Source: Chloroflexota bacterium
GTDB taxonomy: Bacteria > Chloroflexota > Anaerolineae > Promineifilales > Promineifilaceae
Reading direction: 5' to 3'
Assembly (NCBI GenBank): GCA_003696605.1
Contig: RFGV01000576.1
Location: 1-64,000, forward strand
Length of the DNA stretch: 64,000 nucleotides
Below the pieces are notes generated by a model. The model saw nothing but the letters and a program-made list of their open reading frames with translations, was not told where the DNA came from and ran no database searches. Both the position numbers and the translations under genes were made by a program. Position 1 is the first letter of the stretch. Every line of letters begins with the position of its first letter. Positions 52,467 through 60,461 of this stretch are shown here, one piece after another.

Positions 52467-53771
52467 TTATGTAAATGTCTCGTTTGGCTTGGTTTGTGGG
52501 GGCAGAGGTGAACCGTTATAAACGCGCACCTCTGTAACCATGCCGCCAAGTCCTGGTAATCCGTCGTTTGTCTGGGCGAAATAGTTCCGGTTTTTTAGCA
52601 GGTAGACGTTGTAAGTTCCTATGCTGTCTGTGCCAGTTTCGGCTGTGGGATCAAATGCCGGTGCTTCGAAGATGACATCGCGTGCCTCTCCAGGCCCAAT
52701 GTAAATGGTGTTCGTATAGTAGCTGAGATCTGAACCGTCAGGGCTGCGTAGCAGCGTTGCATCGTGCCCAACTACTTTCATGGGAATACCGGTTAATTGC
52801 ATGGCGTGTTGTTCATAGCCAAGGTTGGCGAAGCGTAACAGGATTTTTTCGCCGGGATTTGCCTGAATAAGTGACGAAATGGGCTGGTAGGGCAGGGATG
52901 GGTCGTTGCTGGGCTTGACGGTATCCGGATAGGCACGGCCGTTTATGATCCAGTAATTCGGCTTATAATCTGACCAGACAAAATCTTGTACCTCTTCCAG
53001 CAAGTCGTGAGGACGGGTATCAATTTCATTTAACATCAGCGTCACTTCCCGATCGTATGCTGTTGAGCCATCCCCGTCGTTGTAACAATATTTGCCTGGG
53101 GGCAAACTGCCTGTTCCGTTATTCTGTAAGGGGCGAACAAACACAATACCATTCATCCCCATTTGTACGTGTTCCACATCCTCAAAATGGCAATGGTACA
53201 TATATGTTCCCGGATGTTCGGGATGGAAGAAGTAGGGAAAGTTTCGGGCAACCGGCACAGCGATGGATACTTCTGGCACACCATCAAAAATGGCAACTGG
53301 ATTGCGAAAACCATGCCAGTGAATGGTGTGAGAATCGTCCAAATCTGGGCGGAATTGGAATCCCAGGTTGGTGAGAGTCAGATACACTTCATCCCCTTCA
53401 TTCACATCCAGAATAGGGGAACACATTTGCACTTTGCCTTTGTAGGCGGCGATGACATCTCGAATTGAGGCGTTAGGATCGGCTTCGACAAAACCGAAGG
53501 TGTATAACGGCCGTGTTCTGCCTGGCAGCAAAATGTGCCCATCCGTAGCGGCCAGCCGAATATTTGTGCCCTGTACAACAGTAGAGGCTGCTGGCTCAGG
53601 GGCAACTGGTGCAGCCACTTGAGAAGCCGTACTTGTTGCTGCCAGTTCTCGTAGCTTGTCCGCCCGTGCCAGCACACTGGCTGCTGTTAGTACCAATGCA
53701 CCGCCACCTCCCAGTCCCAGGCGCAGAAATTGTCGCCGATTTAGTTTGGGTGGTTGTTTTTTCTTGTTCAT
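52467..53771 (-). CDS. Tat-exported multicopper oxidase with domain-1 ligands and type 1 site
   Basis: A 434-residue protein beginning MNKKKQPPKLNRRQFLRLG, a twin-arginine signal, with GGAGG 10 bases before ATG 53771; the longer frame to 53885 is not credible. Domain 1 has HTIHWHGF (His148, 151, 153) and YHCHFEDVEHVQMGM (His193, Cys194, His195, His201, Met206), a type 1 copper site of the kind in bacterial laccase and nitrite-reductase relatives plus half of a trinuclear site. Domain 2 (RFANLGYEQHAMQLTG) lacks the HPxHxHG and second HCH motifs. The reaction is unknown; metal or phenolic oxidation is possible. Confidence 0.87.
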   Translation of the reverse strand: MNKKKQPPKLNRRQFLRLGLGGGGALVLTAASVLARADKLRELAATSTASQVAAPVAPEPAASTVVQGTNIRLAATDGHILLPGRTRPLYTFGFVEADPNASIRDVIAAYKGKVQMCSPILDVNEGDEVYLTLTNLGFQFRPDLDDSHTIHWHGFRNPVAIFDGVPEVSIAVPVARNFPYFFHPEHPGTYMYHCHFEDVEHVQMGMNGIVFVRPLQNNGTGSLPPGKYCYNDGDGSTAYDREVTLMLNEIDTRPHDLLEEVQDFVWSDYKPNYWIINGRAYPDTVKPSNDPSLPYQPISSLIQANPGEKILLRFANLGYEQHAMQLTGIPMKVVGHDATLLRSPDGSDLSYYTNTIYIGPGEARDVIFEAPAFDPTAETGTDSIGTYNVYLLKNRNYFAQTNDGLPGLGGMVTEVRVYNGSPLPPQTKPNETFT

Positions 53772-53862
53772 AGTGAGTTTCCTCCACTTTTCACATTCCG
53801 GATATCCCTTCCCCATCAGCCGCTGGGGGAGATGGGGAAGGGACGGTTCGAGAAATATCAGG

Positions 53863-56800
53863 TTATGGTATGGTGATGGTCGCACTTAGTACGCTATTGG
53901 TTGTGTCAAAGGTGTAGCCTCCTAGTGTGATGTCATCAATTGTGATGGTGTAAGTGCCTAATCCATCTTCTGCCATGAAGCGCACAAGTCCTTGTCCGTT
54001 TGTGCCTTCATTTAGTGTGAGGGGGGTAGTGGTATTGGGCAATGTCCAGGTGACATATACGCGTGCATTTTCTACTGGTATGTTGTTTTCATCGCGTACG
54101 GTGATGACTGCCCGAACACGGCCGTTATTACCACGCACAAATGGTGTCAAATCAATACTTGTCACACGCAGACAATTTGTTGTGCAGCCTGCTGGCGGTG
54201 GTGGTGTCGGTGTGGGTGGGGGCGTAGGCGTGGGTAATGGTGTGGGTGTCGGTGGTGGTGGCGTTGGTGTTGGTGGTGGCGGCGGCGGTGTTCCTGTCAA
54301 TTCATCTGCGCCAACGTCAAACAGGCCATTTTGTGGTCTGGATTCACCATCAATATCATCTGCCGGGGCAGCAATTGGCCCCAGTGAAGACACACCTACA
54401 TCAACAGCTGGAGAACCACCTGTCAGATGATAGTTGCCCGGCAAAGCGGCCGTCAGATCAACTGTCACATATACCACAGTGATAAAGTTTGGCTCCATGC
54501 GGAAGGCTACTGCATCCAATACCGTATCATAAGGTGATACAAACTGTGGGTTGACACCGATCATGTTGCTGGGATGACCGGTAAAAGAGGCAGGTGTAAT
54601 CGTCCCAAACACTTCCATGTCCATGATGCTGTTAAATACCAGTTGCAGGCCATCCCAGGTATAAGCCTGATTTTCCCAGAAAATGTTGTTGAACATGACT
54701 GGATCGGGGAAACCAGGAGCAGCTGAGCCATAGGTATTTACCAGATAGTTGGTGAATTGGGTGCTATAAGCCTCGGCTGTTAGTCCAGCGGCGTGTGGTA
54801 ATCCGTCTGAGTCTTCGGCAGTGGAAGTGTTGACGTTTTTGGCGATCGTATTGTTCATGATGAGAACGTCTGAGGCATCGTCGAGGGCAATGCCACCGCC
54901 AAAATCAGTGGAGACATTGTTTACGATAATGTTGTTGAAGATGCGGATTCTGTAGTCCCAGGGCTGTAAGAGCCTGATACCGCCCCCATCGTCATTGGAC
55001 AGGTTGGATTGAATCAGGTTGTTGTAGATGTCCACTTCGCCAGATCCAACGGTAAGGTTAGGTGCTGGTTCGTTTGGATTTTCGGGGTTGAAGAATTGTT
55101 CACCAGCGATCAGGATGCCACCACCTTCATCAAAGGCATTGTTGTAGTAGATTTTGTTGTGGTGGATGCTGCCCTGACGACTGAGACCGAAGTGAGAGAT
55201 ACCACCACCGTACTCGGCCGAATAGTTGCCGCAAATTTCGTTGTAGGCGATTTCGTACTGGTTGGCACCATTGAAGATGCCGATAGCACCGGCCAGGCTG
55301 ATGCCGCCGTTGTTGAGGATACGGTTATGGTGAATGCGGATGCGGTCGTTGTTGTTGTCGCCCCGATATGGTTCGCCAATGGTGATGCCGCCACCGAAGT
55401 TGCCGCCGTTGCTTTGGATGATGTTGTTGCTGATTTCCAGATAACGGCCGTTTACATCTACATGCAACCCGCCACCAACATCTTGCTGATCACGTCCACC
55501 TGTAATCTTAAATCCATCAATTTGCGGATTAAACAGCGGCCCAAACGTATTAGGTGCACCGGTAACAATAATACTTTCCACTGCAAACCGTTCATCCAAT
55601 ACCGAGCCGCCTGTACCCAACGTTGGCTCACCTGGCCCAACGCCCTGCAACTTCACACGCCCCTTATTCAGCGTAATACTCTCATAGTAAACACCCGGAT
55701 TTACTACAATCAGCGTATTCCCAAAAGCCGCATCAATAGCATTCTGAATCGGGGTAGCCGCGGGATTTGGATCAGGATACACATTAACAACAGTTGGGTT
55801 ATAACCCATTCCCAACACGTGGAACGTCAACCCATTGACCGTACTCAGACCATTATCGGCCGTAATCATCAACTGTCCCGCCCCTGCAGAAAATCCCGGA
55901 GGAATCGTGACATCCAGCAGCGTATCCGACCACGAATTTACCAACAACGGCACACCATCAATCGTTACAGAACCACTCCCCTGTGTCGCCCCAAAATTCA
56001 CACCGGTAATCGTAAACGAATCCCCGACACTGCCATAAGGCTGAGATACTGCCCATAACTCAGGTGTACCATCCGGCAAATTACATTGCGCCGGTTGGTT
56101 AAACTGCCCCCCTCCACCAGCAGTAAATGCAGTAATAGGGAACAACGCCACATCGGCATACGTTGTCTTACCCGGCCAGACATCAAATGTAAACGTCAAT
56201 GTCTGATAATTGGGGTTATAGCCAGGGTTAGGATTACCTGGATCCCCCGGATCGTTGCCCACTACATGATAAATAGCCGGACAAACACCGCCTGGTGTTG
56301 GGCAATTTGCCACAAAAGTGGATGGGAGCAACACCTCAAAAATACCATTCTCATCCGAATACACTGTAGTGATTAGCCGACCAGTAAAATCCCGAATTCC
56401 TACAGGCGTGAACGGAATCCCCCGCTTCTCACCGTAGTAAATAAAGTTGGGATCGGTTTCGATATTCAGGTCATCCAGCAAGAAGCCAAAAATTCGACCT
56501 GGAATGGGCACGGCATTTTCCGTTAACAAGAAGAAATCTGCCGCCGCATTTTGTCCTTCTTGTAAAGTAACAATGCGTTTGGAGCAGTCTCCACCAGAAC
56601 AGCCTGCTGCGGGAATGTTAATAGCTGGCCCATTTGGGGTTACCTGGTTTCCATCCGACGTGTTCACATCAGAATCTTCCAGCACCTTAAAGAATGGAGG
56701 GGGCACAACCTGAACAACATAGTTCCCTGGCGGCAATCCTGTTACTTCTGTTGCTCCTGGCGCACCATAGTATGGTGTCCAGTAACTATTGAACGCGTAG

Positions 56801-58725
56801 CCACCATCAAACACACCATCCTTAACTTCATTGGATATGTTGGGAACTTCTACGCACTTTGGACCAAGATCTAGCGGATCAGGAACGGGCAACCCATTTG
56901 CATCCAGATAATCACAATTGGTTGGATGCTGCCAGGCATCAGTTTGAGTTTCGTTAAGCAAGATAGTGCCGGTTTCGTCGTAGAGACGAACAGTGACATT
57001 GGGAACGCCCGGTTCATAATCTTCTGCGGCTGCAAGTTGGGCATTTGTTTCGTTGCGCATTGTGGCGTAGTAAACGATTCCGGATATGCCGCCGTTTTCG
57101 CCAGGCAAATAGTTGAATTTGCCCCAATCAATAATGCTCCGCTTGGCTGCCCACGTTAATTCGGCCAGAGTAAGGACATCCGGATGGACAGATTTGATGA
57201 GGTTGGTGTTGTATTCATCATGGACAGATGCGCCACTGGTCCCCATACGGCCGAATCCTACTTCAGCAACAGCAAACTTTTCTAACTCGAAGACTTCGGG
57301 GAATTCGTAGTAGCCGTTTTCGTCAGTTACAGTTGTGTATTGGATCGAACCGTCACGGAATCGTGTGTCCAGATCAACACGAGGAATACCCGGTTCGCCT
57401 GGATCTTTGATGCCGTTTCGATTTTCATCCAAAAATACATAGCCGGAAATCCAGCCATACCATCGTGGGATTCCAAATTCTCCCATATCAACGACGCCAC
57501 CGTTTACACTGCTGTCAACGGTAACGGTGAAGAAAGAGATGATGTAATCCAGTGGTTCATCCCAAACAACAAGCTGGTAGACACCATCAGGGACATTGTT
57601 GATAACAAAACTGCCATCTGGATTGCCTCGCCCCAGATAAACTTGTTGGTCGGTTCCGCCGATGTCTGTCAGAGCTATCCAGGGGCGATCTACGGGATCG
57701 CCGAGGATTAGGGGGGCTGTGGGTGGAATCCATTCGATGACAGTTTTGACGGTTCCCATGATTGTGCCTGAGCCGGGCGTATCGTTGGCTGGACAAGTGT
57801 CGTTGGGATCTCCGAAGGTGCATCGCTGGACGAAGCCAATCCAGACCATTGCTTGTTGAAAGCCTTCTCGGGGGCTGTAGCCTGTGTTTCCTTCTTCAAC
57901 CCATGCGTCGATAACGTGAGTGCCCTCGATGGTGGTGGTTTGGATCCAGTCGTTTTCCTGGCCATCGGGTGGTATGGCGATGACTTCGTATTTGTTGCGG
58001 CCCAGGTTTGGGATGACCAGATCGCCGTTGGCGTCGGTGTAGCAAATACCGCCTGTGCCGGGGATGGGGTCGCCCAAGGGGGTGCTGCCGTTGGGGTTGC
58101 CATCGTATTGAGTACAGAGTGGGTTGCCAAACCAGTCTACGGTGACTTCGCCGGATCCGTCTTCGATAATGACGCGAAATCCTTCGAGTCCTTCTTCACG
58201 GGGGATGTCGTCTTCGCCGTTAACAGGGTTGTTGTCATGGAAGACGTGAACGCGGATTTTGGAGAGGGGAAGGGGCTCGGGGACGAGTTCAATGATTACT
58301 GTGCCGGAGTCGTCTGGCAGGCGAATGTGTTTGCCTCCCATTTTGTAGCCGTCGGCACGAACGGAGATGAGGTAACGGCCGTCATCGAGTGTAAGCGATG
58401 AGCTGGTATCGTCTCCCATGGCTACCACTGGACTGTAACTGGCCATTGGTTTCAGGGAGGGATGTTTGGCAGGGTCCGGATCAAATGGATCGCCGGTGTT
58501 ATCTTCATTGACCAGATAGGCGTAGGTGGTGATGAGGGGGCCGGTACCAGGAGGTGCGCCAGGTACATATTCGCGTACTTCGAGAGTAATGGTAGAGGCT
58601 GATTTGACGGCACGTTGTGAGCCAAATAGTGCCAAAATCAGCAGGAGGAGAACGAACATGAGTCGGCTTAACCAGAGCCGACGCAGAGGAACTGTTTTTG
58701 TATGTATGGTTGTTTGTGCATTCAT
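53863..58725 (-). CDS. Giant secreted protein with SdrD-B-like, TIG, parallel beta-helix and Ig-like domains
   Basis: A 1,620-residue surface or secreted protein. The signal helix is at residues about 18-38. The first about 880 residues are a series of carboxypeptidase-regulatory/SdrD-B-like beta domains (GWISGYVFLDENRNGIKDPG near residue 430; others with DxxGxY strands). A TIG/IPT domain lies at about 885-965 (GDSFTITGVNFG). A right-handed parallel beta-helix covers about 990-1340, with many NNxxxxN turns such as IYNNLIQSNLSNDDGGGIRL. A Pro/Thr linker (about 1478-1512) and a Big-1-like Ig domain end the protein. AGGAG lies 7 bases before the ATG. Within the copper-oxidase operon it could be the extracellular scaffold or the substrate-binding partner. 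Confidence 0.87.
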   Translation of the reverse strand: MNAQTTIHTKTVPLRRLWLSRLMFVLLLLILALFGSQRAVKSASTITLEVREYVPGAPPGTGPLITTYAYLVNEDNTGDPFDPDPAKHPSLKPMASYSPVVAMGDDTSSSLTLDDGRYLISVRADGYKMGGKHIRLPDDSGTVIIELVPEPLPLSKIRVHVFHDNNPVNGEDDIPREEGLEGFRVIIEDGSGEVTVDWFGNPLCTQYDGNPNGSTPLGDPIPGTGGICYTDANGDLVIPNLGRNKYEVIAIPPDGQENDWIQTTTIEGTHVIDAWVEEGNTGYSPREGFQQAMVWIGFVQRCTFGDPNDTCPANDTPGSGTIMGTVKTVIEWIPPTAPLILGDPVDRPWIALTDIGGTDQQVYLGRGNPDGSFVINNVPDGVYQLVVWDEPLDYIISFFTVTVDSSVNGGVVDMGEFGIPRWYGWISGYVFLDENRNGIKDPGEPGIPRVDLDTRFRDGSIQYTTVTDENGYYEFPEVFELEKFAVAEVGFGRMGTSGASVHDEYNTNLIKSVHPDVLTLAELTWAAKRSIIDWGKFNYLPGENGGISGIVYYATMRNETNAQLAAAEDYEPGVPNVTVRLYDETGTILLNETQTDAWQHPTNCDYLDANGLPVPDPLDLGPKCVEVPNISNEVKDGVFDGGYAFNSYWTPYYGAPGATEVTGLPPGNYVVQVVPPPFFKVLEDSDVNTSDGNQVTPNGPAINIPAAGCSGGDCSKRIVTLQEGQNAAADFFLLTENAVPIPGRIFGFLLDDLNIETDPNFIYYGEKRGIPFTPVGIRDFTGRLITTVYSDENGIFEVLLPSTFVANCPTPGGVCPAIYHVVGNDPGDPGNPNPGYNPNYQTLTFTFDVWPGKTTYADVALFPITAFTAGGGGQFNQPAQCNLPDGTPELWAVSQPYGSVGDSFTITGVNFGATQGSGSVTIDGVPLLVNSWSDTLLDVTIPPGFSAGAGQLMITADNGLSTVNGLTFHVLGMGYNPTVVNVYPDPNPAATPIQNAIDAAFGNTLIVVNPGVYYESITLNKGRVKLQGVGPGEPTLGTGGSVLDERFAVESIIVTGAPNTFGPLFNPQIDGFKITGGRDQQDVGGGLHVDVNGRYLEISNNIIQSNGGNFGGGITIGEPYRGDNNNDRIRIHHNRILNNGGISLAGAIGIFNGANQYEIAYNEICGNYSAEYGGGISHFGLSRQGSIHHNKIYYNNAFDEGGGILIAGEQFFNPENPNEPAPNLTVGSGEVDIYNNLIQSNLSNDDGGGIRLLQPWDYRIRIFNNIIVNNVSTDFGGGIALDDASDVLIMNNTIAKNVNTSTAEDSDGLPHAAGLTAEAYSTQFTNYLVNTYGSAAPGFPDPVMFNNIFWENQAYTWDGLQLVFNSIMDMEVFGTITPASFTGHPSNMIGVNPQFVSPYDTVLDAVAFRMEPNFITVVYVTVDLTAALPGNYHLTGGSPAVDVGVSSLGPIAAPADDIDGESRPQNGLFDVGADELTGTPPPPPPTPTPPPPTPTPLPTPTPPPTPTPPPPAGCTTNCLRVTSIDLTPFVRGNNGRVRAVITVRDENNIPVENARVYVTWTLPNTTTPLTLNEGTNGQGLVRFMAEDGLGTYTITIDDITLGGYTFDTTNSVLSATITIP

Positions 58726-58779
58726 ACTGCCACTCCTGATAGCTCAACTAAAGGATTACTGATAGGTAAAACAGGCTTA

Positions 58780-59415
58780 TCATTCACATTGACTTTCCTC
58801 CTTTTTTGATTCGGAAGTGGCCGTTTTGATGTTGCACTTTTGGATGAAATCGGCCGTACTGTGGATTGGGAGCGTTTCTTTTTCATAGATTTGAATTTCA
58901 TTGGTTTCTCCCTGGACAGCCAGCATGCGTAAGCGGGAACGTTTTTGCAGAATTGCCAGCACTTGAGGGGTAATTGGTATCTGGTCGGTGTTGATGATAA
59001 GGGTGTCTGGCTGGTATTGACTGATTTGCTGAAGGAGATCTTTGGGTGTGGCCGGGGCGGAGATAGTGGTGATTTGGAAATGGGTTTTTTGGCAAAGGAG
59101 TTGTTCCAGGCTGGCACCCAGGAGGGAGGCGTTGCCAATTAGCAAAACCTTGGGGGGAGAAACGGCCGTTTTTCCCATCTCATTTTTCTTTCTCATTACC
59201 CGCCCCTTCACCATTACCAACTCATTCAACACAACTCCCAATGCCATTGGAATAACCACACCACTGACTATCAGTTCAGTCATCAACAAAAAGCGAGACC
59301 AGGACGGGCTAACCATTTTGTGTTCAAACAATTCTGCTAGCGTTATAAAGATCATCATGAGTCCCGTAAACAACCACCATGACGACCAACGCATTTTCCC
59401 GGTCTTTGACAGCAT
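58780..59415 (-). CDS. Membrane sensor-like protein with C-terminal pseudo-receiver domain
   Basis: A 211-residue protein; ATG 59415 has GGAAG 5 bases upstream. The N-terminus has two transmembrane helices with ELFEH (residues 28-32) and GVVIPMALG (52-60). The same residues with the same spacing occur in the histidine kinase at 60462-61865 (EIIEH 46-50, GVVFPVLFG 70-78). The C-terminal about 120 residues look like a receiver/flavodoxin-like domain (VLLIGNASLLGASLEQLL, DTLIINTDQI) lacking a clear phosphoacceptor cluster. First gene of the oxidase operon. A regulator or membrane partner that senses what the kinase senses is inferred. Confidence 0.65.
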   Translation of the reverse strand: MLSKTGKMRWSSWWLFTGLMMIFITLAELFEHKMVSPSWSRFLLMTELIVSGVVIPMALGVVLNELVMVKGRVMRKKNEMGKTAVSPPKVLLIGNASLLGASLEQLLCQKTHFQITTISAPATPKDLLQQISQYQPDTLIINTDQIPITPQVLAILQKRSRLRMLAVQGETNEIQIYEKETLPIHSTADFIQKCNIKTATSESKKEESQCE

Positions 59416-59541
59416 AGACACTTCCAATCAAGCTTTTTGGCACTCAATTCCATGCTAAATGAACTCAATCAATAATGTCATCGATCTTGAGGACAGATTC
59501 AGGACACAAAAATGGGTGATATAAAGGGGGAAAACAGAGGT

Positions 59542-59574
59542 TTTATAGTACTGTGGTACTGGTACTATGGTACT
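59542..59574 (-). promoter_or_regulatory. Candidate operator-promoter of the multicopper-oxidase operon
   Basis: Two tandem 14-base copies, AGTACTGTGGTACT (59547-59560) and GGTACTATGGTACT (59561-59574), abut TATAAA on the minus strand (59547-59542). The repeats therefore cover about -13 to -40. No good -35 hexamer is present (CCATAG), as expected for an activated promoter. It lies right after the response-regulator terminator and 127 bases before the 211-residue protein gene. Confidence 0.6.
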
Positions 59575-59578
59575 AAAA

Positions 59579-59608
59579 ACAAAAAAACCACAGACATTCT
59601 GCGGTTTT
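59579..59608 (-). terminator. Intrinsic terminator of the response-regulator gene
   Basis: AAACCACAGA (59585-59594) pairs with TCTGCGGTTT (59598-59607), with one G-U pair on the minus-strand RNA and a 3-base loop. On the minus strand it is followed by seven T in total. Confidence 0.8.
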
Positions 59609-59654
59609 CAGTAAGTTACGCTTCAAAACTGAACACAGGGAAATCGCTTCAGAT

Positions 59655-60305
59655 TTATCGCTTCAGACCATGTTGTCGGGCAAACGCACTGGCTTCATAC
59701 CGGTTTTTCAGATTAAGCTTGGCCAAAATATTGCTCACATGATTTTTCACAGTTCGCTCACTAATAACCAGCTTGCGTGCAATTTCCTGATTGGTTGCAC
59801 CGGTACTAAGTTCACGCAATACTTGCAACTCTCGTGGTGTAAGCCTGGCAAATACACCAGAAGATTTGGAAGAAGATTGTGGTGGGGTTTGGGCGAACTG
59901 TTCCAGAATTTTGGCCGTCATTTTTCCCGAAAGCGCTGCCTCCCCTTGCTCTACCCCCCGTAAGAATGAGAGTAATTTGGAGACGGGAATATTTTTTAGC
60001 AAATACCCTTTTGCACCAGCACGGATAGCATCAAAAAGTCGCTCATCATCCTCGTGCATGGTCAGAAAGACAATTTTGATTTCAGGCAGTTCTTTCAAGA
60101 GAGCTTTTGTGGCTTCTAAACCCGTACCGTCAGGTAGCGTAAAGTCCATAAGAATAATGTCTGGCTTAACTGATTGTGCTACCTCAATACAAGAAGCCAC
60201 AGAATCGGCTGTGCCTGCCACTTGAATGTCCGGTTGGGCATCCAGTAACGTGGTAAGACCTTCCCGAAACAGAATGTGATCATCTACAATTAAAATTTTC
60301 ATCAT
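59655..60305 (-). CDS. NarL/LuxR-family response regulator
   Basis: A 216-residue transcription factor. The receiver has VDDH acidic residues, phosphoacceptor Asp54 in LMDFTLPDG, Thr in VFLTMHEDD and Lys in GYLLKN. The C-terminal LuxR helix-turn-helix is LTPRELQVLRELSTGATNQEIA then LVISERTVKNHVSNIL. It pairs with the kinase encoded upstream, separated by 156 bases with a terminator and an inverted repeat. It probably controls the downstream oxidase operon through the GTACT repeats. ATG 60302 is an equally possible start. Confidence 0.93.
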   Translation of the reverse strand: MMKILIVDDHILFREGLTTLLDAQPDIQVAGTADSVASCIEVAQSVKPDIILMDFTLPDGTGLEATKALLKELPEIKIVFLTMHEDDERLFDAIRAGAKGYLLKNIPVSKLLSFLRGVEQGEAALSGKMTAKILEQFAQTPPQSSSKSSGVFARLTPRELQVLRELSTGATNQEIARKLVISERTVKNHVSNILAKLNLKNRYEASAFARQHGLKR

Positions 60306-60358
60306 TTACTGCATTTACTCTCTGGCAGAGTAACATTAATGAGGTTAACTCTTCCCAA

Positions 60359-60385
60359 TTTATATCTTAATGGATAAAAATTAAG
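60359..60385 (-). promoter_or_regulatory. Possible response-regulator promoter with inverted repeat
   Basis: On the minus strand CTTAAT and ATTAAG (60385-60366, spacer 8) lie just upstream of TATAAA (60364-60359). The layout suits a regulated or autoregulated promoter, but the region is AT-rich. Confidence 0.35.
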
Positions 60386-60397
60386 ATTGTTCTTACG

Positions 60398-60426
60398 AAA
60401 AAAGGCCGCTATTTCAGCGGCCTTTT
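60398..60426 (-). terminator. Intrinsic terminator between kinase and response-regulator genes
   Basis: AAAAGGCCGCT (60400-60410) and AGCGGCCTTTT (60416-60426) form a perfect 11-bp stem with a 5-base loop, followed on the minus strand by further T. It lies 35 bases after the kinase stop. Confidence 0.88.
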
Positions 60427-60461
60427 GGAGAATTATTATTTGACAGGGAATTGGGGGATGA

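Noticed and set aside
55009-56058. Open frame of 349 codons opposite the giant protein
   Set aside because: Shadow of the repetitive beta-helix coding sequence; no ribosome-binding site or recognisable protein features.
59547-59574. GTACT tandem repeats as a CRISPR or microsatellite
   Set aside because: Only two 14-base units with no spacers; promoter position gives a better explanation.
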